A model generated the notes under the pieces. The model did not search any database and had not been told where the DNA came from. It saw only the letters and a list, made by a program, of their open reading frames with translations. 64,000 nt of DNA from Ferrovaceae bacterium (lineage in GTDB: Bacteria > Pseudomonadota > Gammaproteobacteria > Burkholderiales > Ferrovaceae), in the NCBI GenBank assembly GCA_027449685.1, contig DAIDLC010000001.1, positions 251,129 through 315,128 of the forward strand. Reading direction: 5' to 3'. The stretch's first letter is position 1; each line of letters begins with the position of its first letter. The translations under genes and the position numbers were made by a program. This document shows, one piece after another, positions 40,976 through 51,585 of the stretch.

Positions 40976-42073
40976 TCATTGGGCCAGCATGGCCGGGCCT
41001 ACCACGCCGTAGGATGCCCCCGAACCCGAGGCGTTATTGGGGGTGCAACCGCCCGACATTTGTACCGTCACGGATTTGGTTGAGCCGTAAGAGGCCGATA
41101 GTACGTGCAGGCAGGCGAAGGCCGTAACGGTTTGATCGGTCCCTGGGGACACAGTCCCCACCACGGGTACCGTACTGTATTCGCAAGTCGTGCTGCCGGA
41201 GGCACTGCAGGCATTCACCGAGTCATACACCGATTGGTAGAGATCGTTCATGGTGCCATTGGCCAGCCAGATGGCATTCGACACGCTGATGGAGCTGCTA
41301 TTGCCGCTGGTAATGATGTCGTTCAAAGCCGAATCACTTTCCACTTGAGTGCTGACCAAACCCGTCCATTGGGCACTAATGGGGCAATTGCTGCCATCCA
41401 TGCCGTTTTGGGAGCCGCTGTAATAGGAGCCGATGTTGATGATATAGGGCTGATTGGTGCTGGGGTCGATTTGGGGTTGATTGGTCTGGCTGTTCCAGAA
41501 CAGGGAATACATGCAAGCGCCGATGGCCAGGGGCAAGTGGGTGGCCCCTGCACCCAGACTGGTGGGCGACTGTACCAGGCCAATGGCCGTGGCCGAGACC
41601 TTGGCGCTGGACTGGCCAAAAATTCGCGCAAAAAATAGCGGCGCCTGCTTGACCAGCGTGACTTGGATGGCGGCTGGGTTAGAGGGGGCGCTGGCATTGA
41701 GCTGTTGCCAGTAATTGGCCTGAATGGTCAGCGTGTCGGCGGATGTGACCGGCAAATTGAGCTCCACCGCTTGAGTGGCCCCGGTAACGGCCGCCCCGCT
41801 GGCGCTGAAATCGGGGGTGGTGGAACCGCTGGCATAGAGCAGGGAGGCCCCGCGCAGGGCCCCCGCATCCACCGCATTTTGAGTTTGCACCCGAACCACC
41901 AGCAGGTACCCCACATCTACCGCCAGGGCGGCTATACCCAGCAGGGCGACTATCAAAATGGCCGTGGCAATAGCTACCATACCCCCCTGCGAGCAGGGGG
42001 CGGGTGGTGGGTCACGCCACGGGGGGCCCTGATTTCCGGAAGGGGCTGCAAGCGGGCCAGAGCGCGCAGACAT
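40976..42073 (-). CDS. TadG-like pilus assembly protein (copy 1)
   Basis: GGMVAIATAILIVALLGIAALAVDVGYLLVVRVQTQNAVDAGALRGASLLY; secreted domain paralogous to the next gene. Confidence 0.75.
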   Translation of the reverse strand: MSARSGPLAAPSGNQGPPWRDPPPAPCSQGGMVAIATAILIVALLGIAALAVDVGYLLVVRVQTQNAVDAGALRGASLLYASGSTTPDFSASGAAVTGATQAVELNLPVTSADTLTIQANYWQQLNASAPSNPAAIQVTLVKQAPLFFARIFGQSSAKVSATAIGLVQSPTSLGAGATHLPLAIGACMYSLFWNSQTNQPQIDPSTNQPYIINIGSYYSGSQNGMDGSNCPISAQWTGLVSTQVESDSALNDIITSGNSSSISVSNAIWLANGTMNDLYQSVYDSVNACSASGSTTCEYSTVPVVGTVSPGTDQTVTAFACLHVLSASYGSTKSVTVQMSGGCTPNNASGSGASYGVVGPAMLAQ

Positions 42074-42078
42074 GGGCG

Positions 42079-43173
42079 TCAGTCTGCCAGCTTTGGCGCT
42101 TCGGTCACACCATAGGAGGTGGCACTCCCACTGGCGTTATTGGGGGTACAGCCCCCAGACATCTGCACGGAAATATATTTGCCACTGCCCCCCGTAGCGG
42201 AGAGCACATGCAGGCAGGACAGGGCGGTGATGGGTTCTTCGCTGCCCGGCGTTACCGCGCTGACCACGGGAACCACGCTGTATTCGCAGCTGTGATCCCC
42301 GGCGGCACTGCAGTTGTTGATGTCCGTATATAAATTGTTTTTATCCCCGTTGGCCAGCCAGATTTGATCGGTAGTCTTGAAGGCATTGCTGTTACCCGCA
42401 GTGATGATCCCCGCGAGGGCAGCATCGCTCTCCACTTCGCTGCTGGAGAGCGGGGTCCATTGCGCGCTGACGCTACAGGAAGAAGAACCCTCACTTTCCA
42501 TGTCATCCTGGCTGCCACCGTAGGACGAACCAATCTGGATCACATAAGGCTGATTGGTGCTGGGATCGATTTTGGGTTGATTGTTTTCCGCATCCCAAAA
42601 CAGGGAAAACATGCAGGAACCGATGGCCATGGGCAGTTTGGTGCCCCCGGCGCCAATGGTGGAAGGAGACTGGACCAGGGCGATGGAGGTGGCCGACACC
42701 GAGCGGCTGGTTTGCCCGAAAATGCGGGCAAAGTACAAAGTGGCCTGCTTGGACAAGGTAACCTGAATGGCGGCTTCGTTGGAGGGGGCCGAGGCATTGA
42801 GTTGCTGCCAGTAGTTGGCCTGTACCTGCAACTGGTCCTGACTGGTGACCGCCAGATTGAGATTGACGGCTTGAATGGCCCCGGTGACGGCGGGTCCGCT
42901 GGCGCTGAAGTCGGGCGTGGCCGAGCCATTGCTGTACAGCAAGGCCGCGCCACGCAGTGCTGCCGCATCCACGGCATTTTGTACTTCGGTGCGCAGGACC
43001 AGCAAATGGGCCACATCCACCGCCAGGGCAGCTACTCCGATCAATCCCACCATCAACACGGCCGTGATCAAGGCGACAACCCCTGCTTGCGCCGGTGGGT
43101 CCTGCCAGGCACCGGTGCACGGCGCTCCCGGCTTTGGCTGCTTGGGATGGGGCGCCAGCAAGCGGCTATTCAT
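42079..43173 (-). CDS. TadG-like pilus assembly protein (copy 2)
   Basis: AGVVALITAVLMVGLIGVAALAVDVAHLLVLRTEVQNAVDAAALRGAALLY; aligns through its length with 40976-42073. Confidence 0.75.
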   Translation of the reverse strand: MNSRLLAPHPKQPKPGAPCTGAWQDPPAQAGVVALITAVLMVGLIGVAALAVDVAHLLVLRTEVQNAVDAAALRGAALLYSNGSATPDFSASGPAVTGAIQAVNLNLAVTSQDQLQVQANYWQQLNASAPSNEAAIQVTLSKQATLYFARIFGQTSRSVSATSIALVQSPSTIGAGGTKLPMAIGSCMFSLFWDAENNQPKIDPSTNQPYVIQIGSSYGGSQDDMESEGSSSCSVSAQWTPLSSSEVESDAALAGIITAGNSNAFKTTDQIWLANGDKNNLYTDINNCSAAGDHSCEYSVVPVVSAVTPGSEEPITALSCLHVLSATGGSGKYISVQMSGGCTPNNASGSATSYGVTEAPKLAD

Positions 43174-43660
43174 AGTACATCACCGAGGTGGAAGAAATCT
43201 GGCGCGAACCGCCCCCCAGCGGGCTAAGGCTTCCCAGACCCAGGCCCTGGTAGGTAAACTGCACCGTCACGCTGATGGTGGGGTTGGTAGGTCCGCAGGT
43301 GACGGTTACCGAGGGGTTGGAGGAACTGGCCGCGCCAAAGGTAATGAGAGATTGGGCGCCATAATTGCTGGCTACCAGGCAGGCGTTGCCGGATCCAGCA
43401 CCGGAACAACTGGCAGGAGCGCCTCCCTGAATGGTGCTGATGCCCGGATCGCTGCAACTGATGGGGTGGCTCAGGGCGATGGACTGGACGGCCCCCCAGC
43501 GGGCCCCTTCGCGTGCGGCAGCCGCCACGATGGCCTGGTCATACAAGAGAATTCCGAACTCGATGATGCCAAACACGATGAGCAGGAGCACAGGAAGCAC
43601 TAGCGCCAGTTCCACGGCGGCCGTTCCTTGCTGATCTTTACAAAACCGGCTCGGGATCAT
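43166..43660 (-). CDS. tadE: TadE-like minor pseudopilin
   Basis: KDQQGTAAVELALVLPVLLLIVFGIIEFGILLYDQAIVAAAAREGARWG is a classic TadE N-terminus. Confidence 0.88.
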   Translation of the reverse strand: MIPSRFCKDQQGTAAVELALVLPVLLLIVFGIIEFGILLYDQAIVAAAAREGARWGAVQSIALSHPISCSDPGISTIQGGAPASCSGAGSGNACLVASNYGAQSLITFGAASSSNPSVTVTCGPTNPTISVTVQFTYQGLGLGSLSPLGGGSRQISSTSVMYYE

Positions 43661-43670
43661 GAAAATTCAG

Positions 43671-43698
43671 TTGACAAGTAGATGGGAAATCTTAACAT
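43671..43698 (+). promoter_or_regulatory. possible sigma-70 promoter toward flp
   Basis: TTGACA-N16-TAACAT in the tadE/flp divergent intergenic region; -10 is weak. Confidence 0.3.
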
Positions 43699-43860
43699 TT
43701 ATCGGCCAGGTCCTGGGTTATTTTTTTCCTGAGAAACTCTGAAAAAAAGTTGTTTTATTCGCTGATTTATATGATATAAAGTGTACAGTTTCCCGGTGTA
43801 AGTTGAAGTCTGCGATTCACTACAGCAATCATAACAGTAACACCTACAAAGGAGATTCAC

Positions 43861-44031
43861 ATGTCTACCATCCTTCAGATCGTCAAAAAATTCCTGCGTG
43901 CCGACGAGGGCATTTCCGCCATCGAATATGCCTTGTTGGCGGCCTTGATTGCCGCAGCCATCATTGCTGCCGTTAAAACCCTCAGCGGTGATGTCAGTGG
44001 CGTCTTTACCAGTGTAGGCGGCGTCATTTAA
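43861..44031 (+). CDS. flp: Flp/Fap-type pilin (56 aa), omitted from the ORF track
   Basis: Manual translation: MSTILQIVKKFLRADEGISAIEYALLAALIAAAIIAAVKTLSGDVSGVFTSVGGVI; G/ISAIEY prepilin cleavage motif; aaaggag RBS upstream. Confidence 0.93.
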   Translation: MSTILQIVKKFLRADEGISAIEYALLAALIAAAIIAAVKTLSGDVSGVFTSVGGVI

Positions 44032-44073
44032 TGCCAAGCTTCCCCTCCCTCACCCCAGTCCTAGTGCTGGACC

Positions 44074-44535
44074 GTGAGTAGGGCTGCCAGCGCGACATTG
44101 CTGTGCCTGCTGCTGCTGGCAGCCCTTGGCGATGTGCGGACCCGAACAATTCCCAATCGGCTCATTCTGTGGGGACTGACGTTGTCTCTGGGTTTTTCTC
44201 TGGCGGGGGCTTTGTCCATCGGTCAATTTTTGGGCGGCCTCGCTGTAGGAGGGGGCTGCCTGTTCCCCTTGTACCTGCGGGGCGTTTTGGGGGCGGGTGA
44301 TGTGAAATTGATGGGTTTGGCGGGTAGTTTTCTGGGCGTCAAGGCCAGTCTGGTCAGCGTGCTGCTTACCACGCTCTCGGGCGGTGGCTTGGCCCTGTTC
44401 TATCTGGCTTTCGTGCACAGTGCCACTTTGCCTTATGCGGTGGCCATCTTGCTGGGGGTAGCGGGTTTGCTCTGGCTGCAATACTGTGCCCCGCAGTATC
44501 TTCCCGTATTTTTTGGACCCCTGGGTGGCGCATGA
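44074..44535 (+). CDS. tadV: prepilin peptidase, TadV/CpaA
   Basis: ALGDVRTRTIPNRLILWGLTLS, GVLGAGDVKLMGLAGSFLG (A24 peptidase Asp motifs). Confidence 0.9.
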   Translation: MSRAASATLLCLLLLAALGDVRTRTIPNRLILWGLTLSLGFSLAGALSIGQFLGGLAVGGGCLFPLYLRGVLGAGDVKLMGLAGSFLGVKASLVSVLLTTLSGGGLALFYLAFVHSATLPYAVAILLGVAGLLWLQYCAPQYLPVFFGPLGGA

Positions 44536-45410
44536 TCAAAAATCGGGCCTTGTATTATCTTGGTATCTCCCTGTTGATCAGCCTTCTGGCCGTGTGGGGG
44601 GGGTATCGCTGGGTTACCCGCCAGGTGGAGGTGCGCACCACGGCGCAATTTACGCGCCTGGTGGTGGCCGCCGTCCCGGTTCCTGCGGGTTCGCGGCTGT
44701 CACCCGGTCAACTGCGCCTGGTGGATTGGCCAGCGAACAACCCCTTGCCCGGAAGCTTCAACAACCTGGCACCCTTGAATGACCGGGTAAACAAAGTGCC
44801 CCTGGCAGTGGGCGAGCCCTTACTGGAGGCCAAACTGGCCCCGGTGGGGAATCGGGCTGGGCTCTCTGCCGCCATCCAACCGGGCCTGCGGGCCGTGAGT
44901 ATCCACGTGAACGAAGTGGGTGGTGTGGCCGGGTTTGCCCTGCCGGGTAGCCTGGTGGATGTGGTGGTGACCCTGCAGGAAGAGGGGGGGCGCATGATCT
45001 CCAAGATCGTATTGCAAAAAATTCTGGTGTTGGCCGTGGCCCAGGACGCCGCGGTCAAAGACGAGGTCAAGGCCAAGGTCACCAATACGGTCACCCTGGA
45101 AGTAACCCCTCAGCAGGCGGAGCAACTGGATCTGGCGGGCAGTGTGGGCACCCTGGCCCTGGCCTTGCGCAACGAACTGGACGAAGCTTCCATTACCACC
45201 CCGGGCGTGCACAAGAACGAACTGCTGGGTTTACCCAACCCGTTGCCCGAACAGGTCCCCCCCCATTCCGTCCCACGACCTTCTCTTGCAACGGCTCCCC
45301 AGGAGCAGCTGGCCACCCAGGGAGAGTTCCCCTCTTCGGGACGGGCGCTGCATACGGTGGAAGTCATTCGGGGCACGGTTGCGGCCACGACTCCCGTATC
45401 TTCCCGCTAG
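44532..45410 (+). CDS. cpaB: Flp pilus assembly protein CpaB/RcpC
   Basis: VVAAVPVPAGSRLSPGQLRLVDWPANNPLPGSF, GLRAVSIHVNEVGGVAGFALPGSLVDVVVTL. Confidence 0.9.
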   Translation: MIKNRALYYLGISLLISLLAVWGGYRWVTRQVEVRTTAQFTRLVVAAVPVPAGSRLSPGQLRLVDWPANNPLPGSFNNLAPLNDRVNKVPLAVGEPLLEAKLAPVGNRAGLSAAIQPGLRAVSIHVNEVGGVAGFALPGSLVDVVVTLQEEGGRMISKIVLQKILVLAVAQDAAVKDEVKAKVTNTVTLEVTPQQAEQLDLAGSVGTLALALRNELDEASITTPGVHKNELLGLPNPLPEQVPPHSVPRPSLATAPQEQLATQGEFPSSGRALHTVEVIRGTVAATTPVSSR

Positions 45411-45419
45411 ACGCTTGCC

Positions 45420-46688
45420 ATGAAAATACTCTCTGCGCTGTTGTTGTTGTTCCTCATGGCTCCAGGATGGAGTGCTGATCTGCCCCTGCAGAGCACCTCC
45501 GTGCCCCTGAACCTGGTGGTGGGTAAAACCCTGCGGGTGCCTTCTGGTTCCGAGCTGGTGCGTGTGTCGGTGGGCAACCCCGAGGTTCTGGATGTCAGCC
45601 TGGTGCGCAAACAGGAGGTCTACCTGGTGGGCAAGAAGGCCGGCACCACCAATGTCTATTTGTGGACCGCCGATGGTCAAACGCGCTTGCTGGAAGCGGT
45701 GGTGACCATCGACGTTTCGGGGTTGCAACAGAAGCTCCAGGAATTATTACCCGCCGAAAAAAATATTCATGTGGCGGCGGCTGGCGACTCCTTCGTCTTG
45801 ACTGGGGTGGCCACTGATGCCGTGGCCGTGCGCCAGATCGTGCAATTGACCGAACAATACGGGGGCAAAAAGATCATCGACCTGATGGGCACCAAGGACC
45901 CAGCCCAAGTGTTGCTGGAAGTGCGCGTGGCCGAGATCCAGAAAACCCTGGACGACAAACTGGGTGGGAGCTTGCTGTCCCGCAACTCCCATGGGTCGGC
46001 CGCCGCTGCCAATCTGGGTTTTGCATCGGGCAGTGCCGGCACGCTCAGCTTTGGCAAAGGCCTTACCAATTTCAACCTGGATGCTGAAATCAATGACGGG
46101 CGGGCCAAAATACTGGCCGAACCCAATATCGTGGCCATCAGCGGACAGGAGGCCTCTTTTCTGTCGGGCGGCAAAATCTATATCCCCGTACCGCAAAGCA
46201 CGGGATATGGCACCACGGCCATCACCCTGCAGGAAGAACTCTTTGGGGTGGGCCTGAAATTTCTGCCCACGGTGCTGGAAGGGGGTAAAATCAATTTGCG
46301 GGTTACCCCGGAGGTGTCCGAGCTCTCCTCCACAGGCACCACCTTCGGCTCGGGGGCCTCGCAGACAGTCATCCCCACCATTACCACCCGGCGCGCCTCC
46401 ACCACGGTACAATTGAACGACGGGCAAAGTTTTGCCATTGGGGGGTTGATCAACAATAGCGTCACAGAGGCCATCAAGGCCTTTCCGGTTCTGGGTGAAA
46501 TTCCGATTCTGGGGGCCTTGTTTCGCAGCAGCGAATTCCAGAACAATCGCACCGAGCTGGTGTTTGTGATTACGCCGCATCTGGTCCAACCCTCCAACGG
46601 ACCGTTACCCTTGCCCACAGACCAATTCAAGGAACCTACCCGAACCGAATTTCAATTGGGTGGAAAAATGGAGTCGACCGCACCATGA
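45420..46688 (+). CDS. cpaC: secretin, CpaC/RcpA
   Basis: [91 protein letters not shown]. Confidence 0.92.
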   Translation: MKILSALLLLFLMAPGWSADLPLQSTSVPLNLVVGKTLRVPSGSELVRVSVGNPEVLDVSLVRKQEVYLVGKKAGTTNVYLWTADGQTRLLEAVVTIDVSGLQQKLQELLPAEKNIHVAAAGDSFVLTGVATDAVAVRQIVQLTEQYGGKKIIDLMGTKDPAQVLLEVRVAEIQKTLDDKLGGSLLSRNSHGSAAAANLGFASGSAGTLSFGKGLTNFNLDAEINDGRAKILAEPNIVAISGQEASFLSGGKIYIPVPQSTGYGTTAITLQEELFGVGLKFLPTVLEGGKINLRVTPEVSELSSTGTTFGSGASQTVIPTITTRRASTTVQLNDGQSFAIGGLINNSVTEAIKAFPVLGEIPILGALFRSSEFQNNRTELVFVITPHLVQPSNGPLPLPTDQFKEPTRTEFQLGGKMESTAP

Positions 46689-47008
46689 CCACTTCACGCC
46701 CTGTGTCGCTTTTGCTGGGTCTCTTGTCCCTGTTGCTGCTCGCTGGCTGCGCCACGGATCGCTTTCAGGTGGAGCCTTCTTTCGGCGAGGCGGTACAGGG
46801 CACGCTGGCACAGCAGATCATCTATCCTCAAGGCACTCCGGCGGCTGGTTGGCAGGGGTTGGATGGCGCCTCGGCCAAGGCGGTCATGGACCGCTATGTG
46901 GCCGCCTCGGTGTCCCCACCGGCTCAAACCAGCAGCTTTTCGGTGGGACTGGGTGCGGCCGGGTCTTCCCCCATGACTGTCCCAGCCGCACTGGGGACCA
47001 CCCCTTGA
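46685..47008 (+). CDS. small lipoprotein, possible CpaD-like pilus assembly component
   Basis: [12 protein letters not shown] lipobox; [34 protein letters not shown] resembles the CpaD-family motif; position between cpaC and cpaE. Confidence 0.6.
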   Translation: MTTSRPVSLLLGLLSLLLLAGCATDRFQVEPSFGEAVQGTLAQQIIYPQGTPAAGWQGLDGASAKAVMDRYVAASVSPPAQTSSFSVGLGAAGSSPMTVPAALGTTP

Positions 47009-47027
47009 AGGGCTTTGGCCGGCTGGT

Positions 47028-48227
47028 ATGAACGTTACCGTCTACTCCCAACATAAACCGCTTGAACTGCGCACCGTCTTGACCGAGCGCTGTGCGGCAG
47101 ATCATGTGCTCTGGATGGAACAATCCTGTGAGCGCATCGACATCGACCATCCCGAGGTGGCGCAGTCCGAGTTGCTGATCCTGGACTGCCAGGATGTGGA
47201 GGCTCTGGATTGGGCCTCGGTGGAGTTATTCAATCTGCGCCATCCTCAAGCCACCACCGCCCTGATATTGTCGGGCGATCTGGAACGGGTGTTGATGCAG
47301 GCCATGCGCGTGGGGGTGCGCGATGTGATCGCTCGCGCCCAGGTGGCGCAGGACCTGGTGGGGGTCATCGAGCGGGCACATATCCGGGTGGCTGCCGTTC
47401 ACGGAATTCCCAGTATTGGCAAGATTTTTTCCTTCATTCCCTGCAAGGGTGGCAGTGGTACGTCTTTTCTGGCGGCCAATCTGGCCTATATCCTGGGCGA
47501 GTTGCATCACAAGAAAGTCCTTCTGCTGGATCTCGATCTGCAATTTTCGGATGCTTCCTTTTACATTACCGATGACAGTAGCACACGCAGCCTGGGGGAT
47601 GTGATCCGCCGCACGGATCTGGATGGCCCCTCTCTGGAAAGTGCCTGTGTGAAGATCGGCAAGGGCACCTGGCTGTTGCGGGCACCCGCCAATCCCGAGC
47701 AGGCCATTGGGGTCACCCCCGATCAACTGGACAATATTCTGACCGTGGCCACACAGCACTTCGAATTCGTATTTGTGGATCTGGAACGGACGCTGGATCC
47801 CCTGTCCCTGCGCGTCATGGATCGCTCCGACATCATCTATCCCATCATGCAGACAGTGCTGCCTTTTGTACGCGGCGCGCAACGCTTGCAACGCATGTTT
47901 CGCGCCCTGCATTACCCGGATACAAAAATCAGGATCGTGGCCAATCGCCAGGGAAAAACCGAGGATATCCCCCTCAAGAAAATCGAAGAGGCCTTGCAAA
48001 CGCCCTTCTATTTGCAAATGCCCAATGATTTTGTCAACACTACGGCCTCCATCAACGCGGGCAAGCCACTGTATGCGATTGCACCGAAAGGCGAACTGTC
48101 GCTGGCTTTGATCCATTGGGCGGATCAATTGGCCGGCAAGAGTTCTGGAAGTGCGCGCCGTGTGTCTGGGCTGTCCATCGGGAGTACCTTGCAGCGGTTT
48201 TTCAAGCGCTCCGCGTTTTCTTCATGA
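47028..48227 (+). CDS. cpaE: pilus assembly ATPase-like protein CpaE/TadZ
   Basis: FSFIPCKGGSGTSFLAANLAYILGELHHKKVLLLDLDLQFSDASFYI (ParA/MinD-like), receiver-like N-terminus. Confidence 0.9.
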   Translation: MNVTVYSQHKPLELRTVLTERCAADHVLWMEQSCERIDIDHPEVAQSELLILDCQDVEALDWASVELFNLRHPQATTALILSGDLERVLMQAMRVGVRDVIARAQVAQDLVGVIERAHIRVAAVHGIPSIGKIFSFIPCKGGSGTSFLAANLAYILGELHHKKVLLLDLDLQFSDASFYITDDSSTRSLGDVIRRTDLDGPSLESACVKIGKGTWLLRAPANPEQAIGVTPDQLDNILTVATQHFEFVFVDLERTLDPLSLRVMDRSDIIYPIMQTVLPFVRGAQRLQRMFRALHYPDTKIRIVANRQGKTEDIPLKKIEEALQTPFYLQMPNDFVNTTASINAGKPLYAIAPKGELSLALIHWADQLAGKSSGSARRVSGLSIGSTLQRFFKRSAFSS

Positions 48228-48248
48228 TGTCTTCCCTGATTCTTTGCC

Positions 48249-49613
48249 ATGTCCCTGCGTGATCTGCTCAATACGGCAACCCCCCAATTTGCCACAGAAG
48301 AAGCGCCCGAATCCGATGCGGCCCGTACGGGCCTGCAATCGCAGCAAAGTGCGGATACCCAGAAATTACGTACGGACATTCATCAGGATCTGCTCAAAAA
48401 GTTCGACTTGTCCATCTTGGGAAAGATTACCGACGAGGAGTTGAAGCAGCGCATCGCCCTGTACATCGAGGATTATCTCAAAGAACACGGGGTCGTGTTG
48501 GGTGAGCAGTCGCATCATGCCCTGATTGCCGAAATCCAGAATGAGGTCGTGGGTTTGGGCCCCCTGGAACCACTCCTTTCCGACCCTACCATTTCGGATA
48601 TTCTGGTCAACGGACCCTTTGTGGTCTTCGTGGAGCGGCGCGGCAAGCTGGAACGCACCAAGGTGCGCTTTCAAAACGACATGCACCTGATGCGGATCAT
48701 CGACAAAATCGTCTCGCGCATCGGTCGCCGTGTGGATGAGTCCAGCCCCATGGTAGATGCGCGTCTGGCCGATGGCTCGCGGGTCAATGCCATCGTTTCT
48801 CCCCTTGCCCTGGATGGTGCGGCCCTCTCCATCCGCAAGTTCTCCGCTCATCCCCTGCGCACCGAAGATTTGATCCGCTATGGCAGCATGACCCAGGACA
48901 TGGCCTTTTTGCTGGCGGCCATGGTAAAAGCCAAAACCAATCTGCTCATCTCAGGAGGGACGGGAAGCGGCAAGACTACGCTGCTCAATCTGTTGTCCAG
49001 TTACATTCCGGAAGACGAGCGCATCGTAACCATCGAGGATGCGGCCGAACTGCGTTTGCAACAACCCCATGTGGTGCGCCTGGAAACCCGGCCTCCCAAT
49101 ATCGAAGGACACGGGGAAATCACCCAACGGGCACTGATCAAAAATAGTCTGCGCATGCGCCCTGACCGGGTCATCGTGGGGGAAGTGCGCGGCGCCGAAG
49201 TGCTGGACATGCTGCAGGCCATGAATACCGGCCACGAAGGCTCCATGGCCACCATCCACGCCAATACCTCGCGCGATGCCCTGACCCGCCTGGAAAACAT
49301 GGTGGGCATCTCGGGGCTTAATATTCCCACGCGTCCCATGCGCCAGCAAATCGTTTCTGCCTTGTCGGTTATCGTGCAGGTTTCCCGTTTGAGTGATGGC
49401 AAACGCAAAGTGGTCAGTATCATGGAAATTACGGGCATGGAAGAAGACATCATTACTACGCAGGAGATCTTCAAGTTTGATCAAACCGGTGTGGATGACA
49501 AGGGCGCCGTTCAGGGACGTCACCATGCCACCGGTGTGCGCCCCCGATTTGCCACCAAGCTCATCTCCCGGGGTATCGAGATCCCCGACAGCCTGTTTGA
49601 TCCGGCGCGCTAA
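48249..49613 (+). CDS. tadA: secretion ATPase CpaF/TadA
   Basis: [84 protein letters not shown]. Confidence 0.96.
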   Translation: MSLRDLLNTATPQFATEEAPESDAARTGLQSQQSADTQKLRTDIHQDLLKKFDLSILGKITDEELKQRIALYIEDYLKEHGVVLGEQSHHALIAEIQNEVVGLGPLEPLLSDPTISDILVNGPFVVFVERRGKLERTKVRFQNDMHLMRIIDKIVSRIGRRVDESSPMVDARLADGSRVNAIVSPLALDGAALSIRKFSAHPLRTEDLIRYGSMTQDMAFLLAAMVKAKTNLLISGGTGSGKTTLLNLLSSYIPEDERIVTIEDAAELRLQQPHVVRLETRPPNIEGHGEITQRALIKNSLRMRPDRVIVGEVRGAEVLDMLQAMNTGHEGSMATIHANTSRDALTRLENMVGISGLNIPTRPMRQQIVSALSVIVQVSRLSDGKRKVVSIMEITGMEEDIITTQEIFKFDQTGVDDKGAVQGRHHATGVRPRFATKLISRGIEIPDSLFDPAR

Positions 49614-49626
49614 TCGGTAACCAACC

Positions 49627-50598
49627 ATGGAACTTTGGCCCGCGCTCCTCCTGATTCTGGCTTTTCTGGGGGTGTTTGGATTGCTGGAATCCCTTGTGAT
49701 GCTGTGGCGCGGTCGCGATCACTCCGAGTTGAAGCGTCTGCGCAAGCGTCTGCAATCCCTGGCCAACAACCAGCCGGTGGCTGTGGATATTCATCGCATC
49801 AAGCGCGGTGCCTACAGTTCCAATCCCCAACGGGATCGCTTTCTCAAGCGTTTTCGGATTCTGGATCGTCTGGATAATCTGCTGCGTCAATCCGGCAAAC
49901 ACTACACCGTGGAGCAGGCGCTTCGGGCTATGGCGTTATGTGCCCTGCTGGGGTTGGTAGTGGGCCTGCTGCTGGATCCTGCCTTGAGTGTCGTGTACAC
50001 CCTGGTTGCAGCCGCTCTGCCCTTGTTGGTGTTGCGCCTGATGCACCGCTCGCGCATGAATAAAATCGAGGTTCAGCTGCCTGACGCATTGGCCATGCTG
50101 TCCCAGGCCATGCGGGCAGGACATGCCTTTTCCAGTGCCATGTATACGGTTGGCCAGGAAGGCCCGGAGCCCATCTGTGTGGAGTTTCGCACCACGTCGG
50201 AAGAAATCAGTTTTGGGGCTTCGGTACGGGACAGTATTTTGAACCTGGCCAATCGCGTGGATAGTGTGGATATGCGATTTTTTGCCATCGCCATTCTGAT
50301 CCAGTCCGAAACCGGGGGCAATTTGAGCAGCCTGCTACAGGATCTGGCCAGGTTGATCCGGGAACGGCTGAAGTTGCGCCGCACCATCAAGGTGTTGTCG
50401 GCCGAAGGCCGCTTGTCGGGCTGGATTCTGGGCGGCTTGCCCTTTGCTTTTGCGGGTCTCATGCTGGCGGTCAACCCCTCCTACCTCGACTATTTCTGGT
50501 CTGTCGATACGGGCGGACTGTCGGTGCTCAAATTCATGGGGCTGATGCTGTTGATGGGAGCCTTGTGGATCAAAAAAATTACCACCATCAAATTATGA
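49627..50598 (+). CDS. tadB: Tad inner membrane protein TadB
   Basis: QLPDALAMLSQAMRAGHAFSSAMYTVGQEGPEPICVEFRTTSEEISFGASV; T2SF-like domain. Confidence 0.92.
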   Translation: MELWPALLLILAFLGVFGLLESLVMLWRGRDHSELKRLRKRLQSLANNQPVAVDIHRIKRGAYSSNPQRDRFLKRFRILDRLDNLLRQSGKHYTVEQALRAMALCALLGLVVGLLLDPALSVVYTLVAAALPLLVLRLMHRSRMNKIEVQLPDALAMLSQAMRAGHAFSSAMYTVGQEGPEPICVEFRTTSEEISFGASVRDSILNLANRVDSVDMRFFAIAILIQSETGGNLSSLLQDLARLIRERLKLRRTIKVLSAEGRLSGWILGGLPFAFAGLMLAVNPSYLDYFWSVDTGGLSVLKFMGLMLLMGALWIKKITTIKL

Positions 50599-50601
50599 AC
50601 C

Positions 50602-51570
50602 ATGATTAACCCGGTCTATCTCATCGGTTTTTTGATCGCTGCAGTGGTGGTGGTGGGCCTGTTGGCCTATGTGCTGCAGCAACTGTTCCGGCCTTCTGCC
50701 ATTGCGCGACTCAACAAGCTGATTGCTGAGGATAAGCGCGTGTATGGCGATGGGGCTAGTCTTGTGCAGGGCGCGCACAGTTTTCTCAAGCAAAACATTT
50801 CACCGCTGGCCAAGTTTGCCCAGCCCAAGCAGTCCTGGGATGTGTCTCCCCTGCGGCGGGATTTGCTGTCGGCCGGGTTTCGCACCGAAATGGCCGGCAA
50901 AATCTACCTGGGCATGAAGACCGTCCTCACCTTGGTTTTTCCCTTGCTGTTCGTGGCCGTCGATACATTGATTCCTACCCTGAATCCAGGGCCTGAGAGG
51001 TTCGTTTTTTATCTGTTTGTGCTGGCGGCGCTGGGATACATGACGCCCAATGTGATCTTGTCCTTCATGGTCAAGCGCCGGCGCAAGGATTTGCGCACCA
51101 ATTTTCCGGATGCCCTGGATTTGATGCGCATTTGTGTGGAAGCCGGGTTGACCCTGGATGTGGCCATTGGGCGCGTGGGTGAGGAAATGAAGGTCCGGAG
51201 CAAGGCGTTGTCCGATGAACTCCATTTGGTGGCCCTGGAACAACGTGCGGGCTCGCCGCGCAATCAGGCCTTGGCCAATCTGGCCATGCGCGCCGGCATT
51301 CCCGAGGTGGATGCCTTGGTGTCCACGCTGATTCAGGCGGAAAAATTTGGCTCCAGCGTATCGGACTCATTGCGCATTCATTCTGAAAACTTGCGTTTGA
51401 CGCGTCGCCTGGAGGCCGAAGAACAGGCCGCCAAAATTCCCACCAAAATCCTGCTGCCCCTCATCCTGTTGATTTTTCCCATCCTCTTCATTCTGATCAT
51501 TGCCCCGGCCGTGGACAGCGTCAAACGCTCTACGGGTGCAGTGTCAGACTCTGCGGCCGAGCGGCACTGA
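50602..51570 (+). CDS. tadC: Tad inner membrane protein TadC
   Basis: NFPDALDLMRICVEAGLTLDVAIGRVGEEMKVRSKALSDELHLVALEQRAGSPRNQALANLAMRAGIPEVDALVSTLIQAEKFG. Confidence 0.92.
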   Translation: MINPVYLIGFLIAAVVVVGLLAYVLQQLFRPSAIARLNKLIAEDKRVYGDGASLVQGAHSFLKQNISPLAKFAQPKQSWDVSPLRRDLLSAGFRTEMAGKIYLGMKTVLTLVFPLLFVAVDTLIPTLNPGPERFVFYLFVLAALGYMTPNVILSFMVKRRRKDLRTNFPDALDLMRICVEAGLTLDVAIGRVGEEMKVRSKALSDELHLVALEQRAGSPRNQALANLAMRAGIPEVDALVSTLIQAEKFGSSVSDSLRIHSENLRLTRRLEAEEQAAKIPTKILLPLILLIFPILFILIIAPAVDSVKRSTGAVSDSAAERH

Positions 51571-51585
51571 CAATGCCCGCACCGG

